Below, one piece after another: positions 22,401 to 35,631 of a DNA stretch of 64,000 bases (position 1 is its first letter; each line of letters opens with the position of its first letter). The notes under the pieces are model-generated. The model was not told the origin of the DNA. It saw only the letters and a program-made list of their open reading frames with translations, and did not search any database. The translations under genes and the position numbers were made by a program. The stretch is from the NCBI RefSeq assembly GCF_901000735.1, contig NC_081546.1, forward strand, positions 7,528,254 through 7,592,253, in the 5' to 3' direction. The stretch comes from Corylus avellana. Taxonomy: Eukaryota; Streptophyta; Magnoliopsida; Fagales; Betulaceae.

Positions 22401-24759
22401 GAACTGATTCATTAGTCCAACAACAAAAATTCAGGACAATAAAACTGAAGAACAAAATAAAAAGGATAGAAAGTTTCAATTATGTCGCGATAAACGCTAA
22501 AAACTGAAGAAGAGAAAATACCGAGTGTAAAGGCAAATCACTAGTTACCAACGAGCTCCAAATAGGTACTCATCCATTGAAGTTGTTAAAAGGTCCGTCG
22601 GTCCATAACCGAGGAATTTAACTATGTTTGGCAAATGAGTGGACTTGAGAAAGTGGACCGAAACTGTAGCAGATTTGATTGAAGCGAGAAAAAAAGTAAG
22701 AATGCTTTGTATAATTAAAAAGGTGAAAAAAAAAAATTTATTTTGTAGTAATTTTTTTATTTAAATAGTAATAAAAAGTGATTAATGTAATATAAAAAGT
22801 AAGAATGTTGTGATTGATTTTGAGAAATATTTTTTGAGATTTAGAATCTGATCCAGTCCATTCCTTTGCCAAACACACCGGCAACCAACTATCTATAGCT
22901 AAGTAGCATGGCATGGCTAGGAAGGCCATGATGGCTTGCAGCCTATACAACTGTAAGGATTCAATTGCACTCCCGCCCAGATAGGAGGCTTTTGATAACA
23001 ATTCAAGCAAATAGGCCATTTGCTCCGGTAAAAGAGTTCTTGCTTTGGCAAGAAGGCTCATCAAGACTCAAGAGCACCTAACAAGCACCTACCTGCTAGG
23101 GTAGACCTATCTTAATGGTTGAAAAATCTTTAGCAACCTCAAATTTTTTTTTTTTTTTTTTTGTTTAAAAAAAATCCTTACATGATTTAGCTTTCTACTA
23201 TATATAATTCTCTTTATATCTATATATTTTATTTATTGACGTAGATTCAGATAGGAAAAATTGTTGGAATTAATATGTAATCGTAGGAATCCCGGTGTTT
23301 AATTGGCGACAAATAGGTGATTCTTGTCGTAGAGCATCCCTTGAAGTCCAATCTTGGGGCAACATAACCTCCCTTGGACCCACACCCTTGCCTCCTCAAC
23401 GGTGTACCACGTGAACAGGCATGGCCACACGCTATAACACCTCATAGGCGTAGGGTACGTATATGAATAATTGTACTCCTAGCTAGTCCTGGACCCGCCC
23501 GCCACTGGATCTTTTTTCACGTTGCTGGTGAACTTTTTACCACCGTACTCCACGGTGGTCCGTCATTAATCACCACCACACATGACGCCCCCCTCTATGA
23601 GAATTATCCGACGGTGTAAATTTAACTTCAACTTCAAGGGACAAAGGCCTTTGTGTCTGCCTGGCCTGTTTATTCGTTAAACAAAGGAAGAATGTTCTTT
23701 TGCAAGAAAGCAACGGAATTATTAGGTGTGGTGTTTATTGTTTGTGACTACTGACTAGGCAAGTGTCTCTCATTCTTTCTCTTAATTAGGTTTTCTATAC
23801 GTGTGATGCTTTGTGCATGGTGCACCCACGTGCAGATGCATGACAAGGCTGCTTTCTTGGGGGTCTCAATCGCCACGTGCACCGCTATTGGCGTAGGGTT
23901 GTCCTTTGTGAGGCAGGGGGGGGGGGCCAACTTCAATTTCTTAGTTTCGTCAAGCAGAAGCTCATCACTCAGAACAACTCAGCATGCGACAGCGTTCTAA
24001 TCACGAATTTCTTCTCTCTTTATGATGAAATTCAACTTCCAAATTCTTATCTAAATGCCCAGCTGCCAAGTCAGCTGTCAAACGCTTAAGCGAATCGAGA
24101 TTCACAACAATTTTACAGTTAAAAGTTACTAATAATCAAACAGTAAAGTTGATAGAGCTAATATCATTTACCTGTCAAGCAAAATTTGAGTTGTCCATCT
24201 CCTTATTTGGACAGGGCGGAAAATTCTGATCTCTAAGCATGTGGTTAGCAACACACATGCTTAGTGGTGCCTATTGATTCGTAAGTCTTTGAGCAGCTGT
24301 AGAGGTCTGCGATTTAAAATTCACTGAGTGCAAACTGTTTCTTGGGTTACACTTATCTCGTAAATAACTAGTAAAGTACCTTATTTCATGTAGGAAAATT
24401 TTCGAGAATACGGTACACGGGATCGAGGTTTACTTTACAATAGTTAGTCCGAAGGGCTTTGCCATATGGAGATTCCCCGTCATCATAAAATAAAAAAAAT
24501 AAAATAAAAATAATGATGACTTGTGATGTTTCTGCATTCCTATTGTTTTGGATTAATACTCATGACAAAGGTTGCCTCCCGTTTGCTGATCAACATGGAA
24601 ATTCAAAAAGGACGTCTATGTGAAGGAGAGGAGAAGGAAGAAGCACGTTGTCGCATGACTCCAAAAACGTCTCTCTTGATGATTGACATGTTCACCTTCC
24701 CCAAGTTGTCTAGCCTAGAAGGCCGACCTGTTTTGTCGGATGAAAAATGAATGAATTAA
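16419..24759. other. Long intergenic region
   Basis: No ORF here shows splice context or a recognisable domain. Contents: an imperfect direct repeat with TTTAGGCAGATAAATCTT (about 17085 and 17172), a GA-rich tract (18740-18790), (AAT)n tracts (17540-17560, 19745-19768), a relative of the 4851-5028 MITE near 19190-19325, a hAT-type MITE at 22624-22876 and a GC-richer patch at 21880-22150. The antisense ORF pair at 20255-20536 and the pair at 21806-22181 overlap each other and lack support. Confidence 0.55.
22624..22876. mobile_element. MITE with TGTTTGGCAAA ends
   Basis: The left end TGTTTGGCAAATGAGTGGAC is inverted at the right end (TGTTTGGCAAAGGAATGGAC on the minus strand), so the terminal repeat is about 20 bp with a few mismatches. 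About 250 bp, AT-rich, non-coding. The ends resemble hAT-type MITEs; I could not settle a target duplication. Confidence 0.6.
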
Positions 24760-25244
24760 GGAGAAATTTCATTTTAAACTCTTGAACTATCATGCGATTT
24801 GACATAATTTCTTCGAACTTTTAAACTTTCAATTTGAACCCCTAAACTTTTAATTGCAATCAATTTAAATAATCCCGTCAATTTTTGCCGTTAAAACCCT
24901 TAAAAAGATAAAATTACCCTTCAATTTTCTTCTTATTAAAAAAATTTGAAAATAATGAAAAAATAATTTTTGATAAAAAAAGGAGTCACAAGGTGGCCCA
25001 ACGTGGGTCACCTTGTGATTTTTTTTATTTTTTTTTAAATTTGAAATTAAAGGTAAATTTAAAATTTTATAAAAAAAGTCAGGAGTATAAACATCATTGT
25101 ATCACTTTTAACGTTTAAAATTTGACAGATGTGTTCAAATTGGTTGTAAATGAAAGTTTAGGGGTCCAAATTGAGAAATTTCAAAGTTTGTGGGAGGTAT
25201 GTCAAATCGGGTAGTAGTTCAGAGGTCTAAAGTGAAGTTTCCTC
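24760..25244. mobile_element. Mutator-type foldback MITE, copy 1
   Basis: It begins GGAGAAATTTCATTTTAAAC and ends as the inverted equivalent AGTGAAGTTTCCTC. The arms are long imperfect inverted repeats of phrases such as CTTTCAATTTGAACC. The flanks ATGAATTAA and TTAAATTAA match at 7 of 9 positions. Same family as 25273-25651, 34256-34689, 35132-35468 and 63181-63584. Confidence 0.75.
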
Positions 25245-25272
25245 TTAAATTAATCATTTAATTTAATTTGTA

Positions 25273-25651
25273 GGGGAAACTTCACTGAAGACCCCTGAAC
25301 TTTCACCCGATTTGATAAACCCTCCCTAAACTTCAAAATCTCTTAATTTAATCATCTGAACTTTCAATTGCTTTCAATTTGAATCTCTCCGTCAAATTTT
25401 AAATGTTACATGACGTTTATACCCCCCAACTTTATATAAAATTCCAACTTTCAAAACATTTTTTTTATTAAAAAAAAAAAAAAAATCATGGATATTTTAG
25501 TATTTTTTTGTACTTTTAATAGCTAAAATTGATGGAAGGATCCAAATTGAGAGGAATTGAAAGTTCGGGAAACTAAATTGAGAGATTTTGAAGTTTATGA
25601 AGGGTATTTCAAAATGAGTGGAAGTTGGGGAGTTTTCAGTAAAGTTTCCCC
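25273..25651. mobile_element. Mutator-type foldback MITE, copy 2, perfect 9-bp TSD
   Basis: It begins GGGGAAACTTCACTGAAGAC and ends GTAAAGTTTCCCC. The long arms are inverted copies of each other. The 9-bp sequence TAATTTGTA flanks it exactly (25264-25272 and 25652-25660). A 9-bp duplication points to Mutator-type transposition. Confidence 0.82.
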
Positions 25652-25940
25652 TAATTTGTATTATAATACTCTTATTCACGTATAGACTTCGGCACATAGA
25701 ATATTCAATCGAAAATGAATGACAAACAATGTTTGAACTCAGAACCTTTGTTTTGATACTACATTATTCTATAGCCAGAAATTCAAGTTCCAATTCACCA
25801 CATACAATTATACAACACCTGAAATGGTTTGTGCAATAGAGTCTCAGAATATAATGGTCTCACATTTTTCATTGCAGTAACCTTTCTGGATGAAAATCCT
25901 TCCATGCATCAGAGCAGTCCTCTACAATTCCTCACTCCAG

Positions 25941-28900
25941 TCACTGAGACTTCAGCCTCTGAACATCTACCAATTGGTAAAGATCACCCCGCCGTTGCTT
26001 TAACAATGGGAGGTTTGTCCTGAATGTTTTAATCACAGAATTAGGATAAAAGAATACTATAAAGCACAGTAAAAACATTTCCACAAGTATAGGACAAAAC
26101 ATTACCTCCTGAGCTCAATTAGTGAATAATCTACCTCCGCTATGATTATAGCCTCCTCGTGTTCGGTGGTTGCCAGGACTTCTCCAAACTGCCACAGTTT
26201 TGTAATAACTTATGTGTTAATATTACTTACAACCCTAAAGAGCTTTGCTGAATTCATAAATAAATAGGTGTTATGCTAACCTGGCGATAAGATTAGAATT
26301 AACCTTAATAATTCAATTTGGGCTTCGTGATTAGATTAGGAGAAATAGTTCAAGAGTAGTTGTCTTGAAAGTAGGGTGATTATTTTATCTCAATAGGGTT
26401 TGTTAGTAGGATTACTTGTTTGAGATCAATAAAGCATGTTGGAGAAATTTTATTAACGAGTTCTTTGTTGTGAGGGTCAGGTTCTCTCTGAAAAACCTAC
26501 CCTAAATAAACCCGTTATGCGCTTTCATCTTAATGTTAAGAAGAGTCCCAAAATGAGAGAACGTTTTCTGAAGAAGCTCAAATCTCTAGCTGCTTGTTTT
26601 CTTCATAGTCGTTATCAGTTGGTTCCCACAGTTTCATTTAGACATTGTCGTACATTTTTTGTACAATAAAACCAAAGTGTTCTGTACGACTTGGTAGTTG
26701 CTTGTATAGCGGAACAAAATGCACTACACACTTGTGCATTACAGACTCGGCATGGACATCATCCAATGAAAACTATAAAATAGCTCTCTTGTATTTCGTG
26801 ACTCCCAGTTTCCACCGTCTTGTCGTTTTGCCTCTTCAGGCCAATAAAACCACTGGCAAGTTACTATCATGCATTGTCGTAGCTCCTCCAATCTCTCCCT
26901 CTCCCAAATAAACATGCCGGCTTGTCAATCGGCTTGGCGTCCTCTCATGGTGGCTCTTCCACATCGATTTCCTTTTCGTCCTTCACTGCTTCATCCCCCA
27001 AAGTCCTCTTCTTCTCCCACTGCATCTTCGTCGACTCCCCTTTCTCCGCTATGGGTTTCAGGCACTTCTGACACTTTTGTCACAGCTGACTCTCCAGCAG
27101 CTTCTCTTCTGTCTCCGCAAGCTGCATATGTTTTTCCCGCAGTTGGATCTCCATCGACGCCTCTATTCCCTCCAAGATCTTCGTGAGTGTTTGGCGCAAC
27201 GCACGTCGTGCCCAGATCTATGCAAGTGGCTGGTGTAGAGCAGGTTGCAGCACACGGGTGCTCTATGAAAGAAACTCACACCACACCCATTGTTTAGCGT
27301 ATGGCCGGTGTAGCGCAGATCACAACTCATGAGTCCTCTTCAATGCTCAGTAGATTGCCTCACGCAACCCACTCATCTCCAGTGATCTACGAACACTGGT
27401 CTGCTTCTCACTCGACGTTGCACTGTAGTGACAAGGCGAACGAGTATGCGAAGATGGAGCTCCCAAGTTGACAACGCACAAGTACGTACAGTCACAGGCA
27501 GACAACGTTGTACAGTTCCACTCCATTACGAACGGCGGCGCACTGTGATGATCCCTCTGCATCTGGGTCTCCCTCTTGACCTCCCTGTTTCCTGCGTGTT
27601 CCCCTTCCTTGAAGAACAAATTGCCGCAGAGGTGGCCATTTTCAATCTGCACATCGCAATTGGAGCAAAATCCATGGTTGTGTTGGTCCTACAGTTCAGT
27701 GGAGCTATGGCAAAAGATGGTTGGCGTCTTTGGTTCAAATGGTTGCAATAGGTTCGGGGGTGACATTGATGGTGGCTGCCGAGAAGGGCGGCATCGGACA
27801 GGATGTGTGAGGGTGATAATGCAAGGGAAGCAGTGGCTCAATAAAGAGTAGGCGTGATTCGTACACACGTGCGAGACCCATCGATGAAGTCAGCGTGCTT
27901 CGCCTGGTGGCTTGCACATCTGTTCTAACAGAGTCCTTCAAGCCATTCAGAACAATTTATCTAATGCCTGGTCGACAGTTAACCCACGTGGTTGTGAAAC
28001 TTCTCAAACTGACTCTAGTAGTTACGCACAAAAATACTGTGCGTCCTTGTCAGATCTAAATTGGTCTTCAGATCATTAAGCAGACGACCCTTCATCAGCT
28101 TCTGTCCCATTGCCCTTGCAATAAAAATATTGTCGATGAAAGCATTGATAGCAAGGATCATTTCTTCAAATTTTTTGCTCATTCGGCTCCATGGTAGTTT
28201 TGACATAATCCAGCTCTTGCTCTTTGTGCTCTAAACATGGATCCAACATAACCAGCTCTTATATCCTTTTGTTAGGTGCTTGCTTGAAAGTGTGTAGTGG
28301 GATTACTTGGGGCAGGTTCTTCAGCGGGAACTTGGGCCTCACAACAAGGAATTTGTTTATAAAAATTCTCCAGCATACCTTATCGATCTCAAACAAGTCT
28401 ATAAATGGACTTGAAAATAAAATAAGATAAAATTAATCCAACTACCAAACCCTATCAAGATACAATAATCATTTAATCACCCTACTCAAATTATTTCTCC
28501 TAATCTAATCACCTATCCCTAATTGGATTATTAATTCTAATCCTATCTTATTCACCAGGCTAAGCACATAATAAAGTGTGAAATCAACTTTGAAGAAAAA
28601 TTACTTTGTATTCTGCATATAGTACACATCAATCTGCCAAGTAAATGGCTATTTGTACAAAGAAAAGCAATATGTCAATATCCACTTACTGGTCCAACAA
28701 GAGTGGAGTGGCCCCAAGCCACATAACCAGCTCCAGCATCTCGGGCAGGTGAACAGGTTGCCACATATAACTGTGATTTAAGTTTTCAACCAAAACAAAA
28801 ACACGCATGAGACACTCTTCATCAGTTTATAAAAAATAAAAAGACATGCTCGCAATCAATTTTGAGTCTCCCAAGAGATTACTGGTCATTTGATTACATG

Positions 28901-31900
28901 TGAAGCAGCAAGACTTTTCTATGACTCTAAAGAAATGCTGAATCATGTTTATTGGCCAAGACATCAGCTGTGAAGTTTATGAAGAAACTACTTAATAGTC
29001 ACCAAATTTCCTCAGTAAACTTGCCAACTTTGACCAAATTTTGAAGAGAAATGCATGTAAGACACAATTACAGAATTTGTCCCAAAGAATACTGCCAAGA
29101 ACTCAAGTCCTAGCTGTATGGTGTGGGCACCCTAATCTGCTACTATTGTCCAGAATATCAATATATATTCTTTCCATTAAAAAAAAAAAAAAAAATTGTA
29201 TTATCTTTGCCAATACCATCATTAAACGATCTTGATTCTCTTATATGTTGAGATCGATCTTTTAAAATGGAGAATACAGCAACTGAAAAGTATCAATAAA
29301 GTGGCATGGAATCATTCAAAAAGATGCAAACTTCAGAGACGGGGACTGAGAAAACAACAAACCTTCTCTGTCCAAATACCACAAGACTTGCCATACAAAA
29401 CAAGAAAATTGGATTTTGTTAGCATACCTGATTGTCAGCAGCCCTACACATGGAAAAGCAGGGTACATGAGTAAAAGAATTACTACAATTATCATGTAAA
29501 GCTAAAGATAGCATAAATTACACTTCTACGCATAAAATTACAGGAAATCACAGAATGGTAATGGGGGGAATGAATAAAGGGGGATACTAAAAGAAGAACA
29601 ACGTCTACAAAGATGAGCATTATCCATGCAGCGATTTGCAGTAAAGGGGAAGATATTTTCTTCTTCTGTTCAAAAACCAAAAACAATATTTCGTTCCTTC
29701 CCCCCCAACACACAAAAAAAATGATCCACATAAATTCAAGTTTATACGCAGCTGAAAACTAATTATATTTGTGAAGTCTCATTGTGCGTGTTATTCATCA
29801 CAACAACAAAAAAGGTCTCGTTGTAGTTGTTGAAGGAAGATTCAAGCAGTTTGCATGTTATTATAAGATCAAATAACAGGTACACATGGTCTGGTTTTCC
29901 ATGCTATTTAGATTTTACAGCACCAGACCAAATAACAGCCAGATAACAACCCACCCACACACACACACACATAGTTGACATTGAGAAAGAGGCTCAAGAT
30001 ATCTCAAACTATCATATTGATTTACAATAGTAGAACTTTTCGGGGGATATAAGTTTGTGCTTTAAGTGAAATTTATCACTACCTTGCCCTCTGCAATAAC
30101 TCCCAATGCAATGGTCCAGTTGTCATGTTAAACGCCCCAGGATAGCATAGCAAGTGAGCACCTGATGTCAAAAACTTGATTCTGTCAATGCACCTTAAAT
30201 ACCGATTTTAGAATGGTTAAAAGATGTCATAAAATTCCGTGCTAGAGACTATTGATCAGTACAAAACAGTACTTGCTATGATAAATCACAACCTAAAGGA
30301 ATATAGGTTGTGCCTTACACTAATGAACAGAGGAGAAACAAGGATAACAGAACCCAAACAGAGAAACATAAAAAATTAAGCACAATCTCACAACTGTATA
30401 GAAGCAGTCCATCTTTATGTGACGTCTTTCATACAATCATAAGAATGACTATGAGGCATAGAATGGGATTGTATAACTCAGTAACATATTCTTTTTCTTT
30501 TCTTTCTTTTTTCTTTGGGCGGGGGTGGGGGACCTTTTCTATTAACAGTTTCATGTGTTTCATTTGTATTAATTTTCTGAATAATGAAATTATATTTGAA
30601 AAATGCGATTATAGAACTTAAAATAGTGATACCACCATGTCCGAAAACAAATATAAAAGAACAAATAAATGGATCGTGACCAAGATGCGTGGAAAAGAAG
30701 AAAGAATAATACTCATAGCAGATCCCATGTAGTTGGGATTAAAACTATTGTTTTGAGTACAATAGTCTAGAAATATCATCTTCTTTATTACAGATATAAA
30801 TAGACGACAAATCAAAAGAATTACCAAAGTTTTGCTTCACAGATATAAATGGTAGATAAACCAAAATAATTACCAAAACTTTGCTAACTGGCTACTAGTC
30901 ATTGACAATCAGTTGGTAATAATAAACTCCACCAGTAGTGCGAAACTTTTAACTTTTCATAGGTCGATGGAAGGAATAAACAAACCTCTTGCTGCATATA
31001 TCATTGCCAGCTCCTGAAACCGAAGGTCATAACAGATGCCTATACCAATACGCCCAACATCTGCATGAGAGAATAACAATTACGATGATCCATGAAGAAG
31101 TGAGAACTTCCTGAATGATGGATAAAAGGCTATGGAAAAGAATGAATATCATACTAGAATTATCATATAAGTTGCCAACGTATTGTGTAGACAGAACTCG
31201 GCGTTTAAAGGTCATATACCACAACCAACCATTAAGTCACAGCAGGGTTGTCCAGTCAAAAACTCCAGAGAGTAATGTGATCAAATTATGCATGAAGCAG
31301 ATCTCCAGGAGGCCAATTCAGAAATATTACCACACGCCATCTCTTTCAAACTCAGTAAGTTACCAAGAAACTTAAAGCAAGTAGGTGGCATAAAAAAGAG
31401 CCTTGTCTAGGTCATTATATTAATTTCAATTGTAGATATTACCTGTGTCCACAATGGTAGGACTCTCTCCTGCTGTGAGAGTCTTTGACTCAATGAAGGT
31501 AATCTTCCCAGGAATATCAATATCAAAAAGGTGTACCTGCAATCAGAATATGTACATAAGAAATTAAAATTATGTCGCAGCCAGAAACAAAAAGGTCCGA
31601 GAAATAACACTACCCAGGATATGAAATATTCTCTACAAGGTTAAGTTCATGGTACTCAAGGCATTTTCATTCCACAAAACATGAAGTATTGACTTGTAGA
31701 CACAATATCTCAACATCTGGCCAAGGAACAAGTAGTTTTGCTATATAAACACAACTTAGGTTCCTTTCTTCTTTTAAAGAAAAAGAAATATGCATAAATT
31801 ATGAGATCATCCATAATCCTAAAAAGAGTCTAACAATATCAGGCATCTACAAGTAAACTCCAAACTACATCTTATTTTATCACAAAATAACAAGAAAAAG

Positions 31901-33041
31901 TAACTTAGCTTAGCTTAGTACAATTTACATAACTATTTTTAAATTTGGGGTGCAAAGTATTATCCAATACCAGCGTCATAGTCTAAGTGTGACATCAAAT
32001 TTTTTGAAAGGGAATTGTTGGAATGTTAGTTAAATGATTAAATTCAACGTTTTCATCAACTTAACTTTTATAATAATTGGTAATTTAACGTGGTTTCAGC
32101 TTTTGAGTTTTAACTTGACTCTACAATTTACCCCATTTTAATTGGACTTCACTTGTTGAGCAGAAGTTTACGCAACAAGTACCTTCCGGTGCTTAGCTTT
32201 CAGCTCTCCATTAGTACCAAAGACGCAACAAGTATTATACACTCGATCCCCAGAACGTTCTGGTATGGAACCACCAACTATTGTGATCTTCAGAAGACGA
32301 GAAACTTCAGACAACATGGCTGTCGAAGGAGATGCATCACCGCCAGCATCAATGTCCTCAGCGTAGACTGGGAAGCAATCATTCGAATACGGGCTATTCC
32401 ATATTTCCTGACACGACAAAACCCAGTCATAATCTCAAATTTCCAATTTCAGGGAATATCTTGCTAAATGCTACGTATGTTGAACAAGAATTTATCAGAT
32501 TCTTTCACGTCAAAAAAAAATAACAAAAGATTTGAAAGTTCTGAAGTTTCAAAATCTGGGCGTGAACTCACGGGTAAGAGAACAAGCTGGGCGCCCTTTG
32601 AAGCGGCCTCCTCGATCGCCTTGCGAGCGTGCGCGATATTCCTCTGCTTATCGGGCGTCACCGATATTTGGCACAGCCCAATCTTGAACTGAAACGACAG
32701 CGCACCAGAAAACAGAATTGACGTTTTTCGTTTATGTAAAATAAGAAACAGAAATTAAGGATAAAGGAGAGAAAGAGGCTTGCCTTGGTGAGAGGGGGAG
32801 TGGGCAGGGGAAGGGCAGGCGGGGCCCTGGCCTGTTCGGGCTTGTAAGAGGCGGCCATTATCGGAGAGAAGCCGGTGTGGATTCGGGTGAAATTGGTGGA
32901 ATTAGCGTGGTGTTTGGGGTAGAGGGAAATCGGAGGGGTAGAGAGGAATTTGGAGTGGAAAATGGAGCGAGAGAGAGAGGAGGGGGAGTGGTGGAGACTC
33001 AGAGATTTGGAGGTGAGCAAGGATGATAATGCTGCTTTCAT
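25941..33041 (-). CDS. NLP3: Omega-amidase, chloroplastic (nitrilase-like protein 3 / NIT2 type)
   Basis: Ten exons, 368 aa: 33041-32784, 32688-32572, 32407-32183, 31536-31443, 31060-30986, 30161-30083, 29443-29428, 28770-28690, 26188-26106, 26019-25941. All phases join and the stop is TGA. The enzyme is a branch of the nitrilase superfamily that hydrolyses alpha-ketoglutaramate and alpha-ketosuccinamate to the keto acid plus ammonia. The catalytic triad is complete: E126 (LPEIWN), K200 (HRKVHLF) and C241 (GICYDLRF). E126 is the first and K200 the last codon of exon 3. The N-terminal 60 residues are Ser-rich like a plastid transit peptide, and a second Met at 62 could start a cytosolic form. 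Exon 7 is a 16-nt microexon (AADNQ). Intron 1 uses a GC donor (AAG then GCAAGC). Intron 8 holds a 2.3-kb foldback insertion. Length matches the Arabidopsis protein closely. Confidence 0.95.
26269..28568. mobile_element. Foldback insertion with inverted LTR-like ends in omega-amidase intron 8
   Basis: The left end (26269 to about 26540) and the right end (about 28285-28568) are imperfect inverted copies of each other over roughly 280 bp, both starting TGT and containing GATTAGATTAGGAGAAATA and TTGTTGTGAGG. Each is followed inward by a primer-binding-site-like motif (ATAAGAGCTGGTTATGTTGG on the minus strand). The interior has a minus-strand gypsy-like gag remnant (about 28206-27735; [16 protein letters not shown]). 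LTRs should be direct repeats, so this is either a rearranged retroelement or two 5' ends head to head. Confidence 0.6.
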
Positions 33042-34255
33042 TTCCCTTTCTCCGGCTTGGATTGGCACACGCTCGGCTTGGAGTTGGTCCACCCACCGTC
33101 CACCCTACTCTCGACTGTAAGTTTTTGACGTTTTTTTTTTATATATTTTTTTTTAATTTGAAGGAATGATTTATGTCAATAATTTGTTTTTATTTTTTTA
33201 AATTTAATAGGTCAATTAGATATATGAATTCATTATTGAATTTATATGCGATCAACATAATTTTACAAATCTAATAATTAACATGAGATGAGATGAAAAA
33301 AAATTAAAAATATATATATTGACCTGAATTTTTTATGACATGTTTGCAAAAAAAGAAAAAAAAAAGTAAAAAAATTTAAACTAATAACCTTCACTTCATG
33401 AAACGTAATATTGAACTACTCTTCGATTAAAACTTTTAAGCAACACAATTTGTTATAAAAACAAAGGAAAAATGCATACCGCATTTATATCCCACAATTA
33501 AATATTACGAGAAGCGAAACACGCCTGCCTCATAGGTCGAGTAGACCACGCATGGGTCCCATGCAGGATCGGAGCTATAAATTATTGTGGATATGAGGCA
33601 AAAAAATTTGTTATTAGGAGCCAGTACCTTATAAAATTTTTTTACCTTTATATATATATCTAAATTTTGACCTTTCGGACTCCATTTGGTGGGATATGGA
33701 GGCACATAGAGTCTCTTCAAGCCCATAAAAGGGTTACATTCACTAAATTAATGGCAACAATATAATTTGTAAAGACTGGTCACTAATTTGTTCACAATTT
33801 TCTTTTTGAAGATAGAAACTAAGTGGAGGAAACTCCCGAATGTATCTGTAATGTAATTTTCATAAAGATATTTTCTTTATCCAACAAGTGATTCTATGGA
33901 TTATATTGATCTTTCCTTAAAAAAAAAAAAACAAAACAAAACTTTCAATATTTAAAACATAAGAAATGATGGCTATTATAAAGGAGTGATCCTTAACTAT
34001 TTGTTTTGTTTTGTTTTTCTTTTTTTTTCTACATGGAATGGAAATTCATGTTGTAGGACAATTACATACATCACATATACATAACATAATACACGACGGA
34101 AAATATTAGCGCTTGTGAGTTTAATTATTCAATTGACTGTGTTTTTAGAATAATAATTCACGGTAATTCAATTCAATATATTTCAAACACACCAACATAT
34201 CAAATAGAAGTCTCAATTTTCATAATCAAGACAAATTCACCATAAATAATATATT

Positions 34256-34689
34256 GGGAAAATTACAGTTTACCCCCCTAAAGTTGACAGAATTTTTCAA
34301 TTCGAACACCAAAGTTTCAATTTTTGCAATCCACCTCCCCCCCCCCCAAGTTCTAATTTTTTGCAATTTGATCAATTGTATTTAAAACTTCTCGTATTGC
34401 CCCTAATTTTTATTATTTTTATTTTTTATAAAAAATTTTAAAAAAAATTCAAGGTGGCCGTAGCCACCCCTTTGGCCATTTGGCCATTTTTGCATCCCCA
34501 AATTTGTTTTTTTTTCCATAAAAAATAAAAATAAAAAAAACAAATTAGGGGCAGTATGGGAATTCAGGGATAATATTGGTTGAATTGAAAAAAATTGAAA
34601 CTTTGTGAGGGTGGATTACAAAAATTGAAACTTTAGTGTTCGAATTGAAAAATGCTGTCAAGTTTAAGCGGGTAAACTGTAATTTTCCC
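34256..34689. mobile_element. Mutator-type foldback MITE, copy 3, perfect 9-bp TSD
   Basis: Starts GGGAAAATTACAGTTTACCC and ends GTAATTTTCCC. Exact 9-bp flanks TAATATATT at 34247-34255 and 34690-34698. Duplicated with unit B at 43960-44377. Confidence 0.82.
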
Positions 34690-35131
34690 TAATATATTAG
34701 AGTCTTATCAAATGAAATGCACAATTTCATCATGACTACTACGAACTAATTTTAATAAGTTACAAAGAATTTGTGATTTAAATCTTCTATTCATTAATTG
34801 TACTAATACACTTAAATCACATACAATGTAACCTAAGAACTACATTTATCAAATGAATATGCAATGTCTAAATGCTCAAATAGTTCTAAGAAAATAAAAC
34901 ACTTATTAAATAAAAATGTCATGCAAATTGGTTTTTAAGGCACTATCTCTAACACAAAATATCATTGGGACTTTTGAAAGATTAATGTAATTTAGTAAAT
35001 TGTACGTTATGCAATTGACATACAACTAGGATAACATGGCAATGAAAATCAATTGGTTCATCCCGTTGCAAATTGAAGAAGCTGTGAACCCAATAATACT
35101 TAACTGAGAAATGTTAGATATTATAATTTTA

Positions 35132-35468
35132 GGAGAAAATCAACTTTACCCCCTGAAATTTCAGAAGTTTTTCAATTTGAACCCCAAAGTTTAAAAATTA
35201 GCAATGTACCCCGCTAATGTGTCAAACATTTTCAATTTAAACCTTCTGTTACTAATTTATGTTAAGTTGGACGGAAATTAAAAAAGAAAAAGGCCTGAGA
35301 ATAATTACGTAATTTCATAGATTCTAGTCCAATTTAACGAAAATTAGTAACGGAAGTTTTAAATTGAAAATTTTTGAAACATTAAGGGGTACATTGCCAA
35401 TTTTTAAACTTTGGGGTTCAAATTGAAAAACTCCTGAAACTTGAGAGGGGGTAAAGTAGATTTTTTCC
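35132..35468. mobile_element. Mutator-type foldback MITE, copy 4
   Basis: Foldback arms starting GGAGAAAATCAACTTTACCC. Flanks ATAATTTTA and TTAATTTTA match at 8 of 9 positions. It lies about 340 bp upstream of the first ATG of the RKD locus. Its duplicate in unit B is at 44975-45311. Confidence 0.75.
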
Positions 35469-35581
35469 TTAATTTTATTCAAATTTCATTTAATATTTTA
35501 ATTAATTATTGATTTTTTTTATTTAACAATAATTAATATTAAGAGTTAGTTGATAGCGCCATCTACCGTTACTCTACTGGA

Positions 35582-35631
35582 TTATGTGCATTCGGACCAC
35601 CACGCTTTATGTGCATTCGGACCACCACGCT
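35582..35631 (+). repeat. 25-bp tandem duplication upstream of RKD copy A
   Basis: Two exact adjacent copies of a 25-bp sequence beginning TTATGTGCATTCGGACCACC. Unit B has one copy with one substitution (near 45425). Confidence 0.9.

Noticed and set aside
22738..23064. 108-aa minus-strand ORF (MMSLLAKARTLLPEQ)
   Set aside because: It runs into the MITE at 22624-22876, has no homologous motif I know and no splice context.
26645..27941. Several overlapping ORFs in omega-amidase intron 8
   Set aside because: Part of the inserted element; only the minus-strand gag-like piece has a recognisable flavour.
26269..28568. Intact LTR retrotransposon
   Set aside because: The ends are inverted rather than direct, there is no pol, and no 5-bp target duplication was found.
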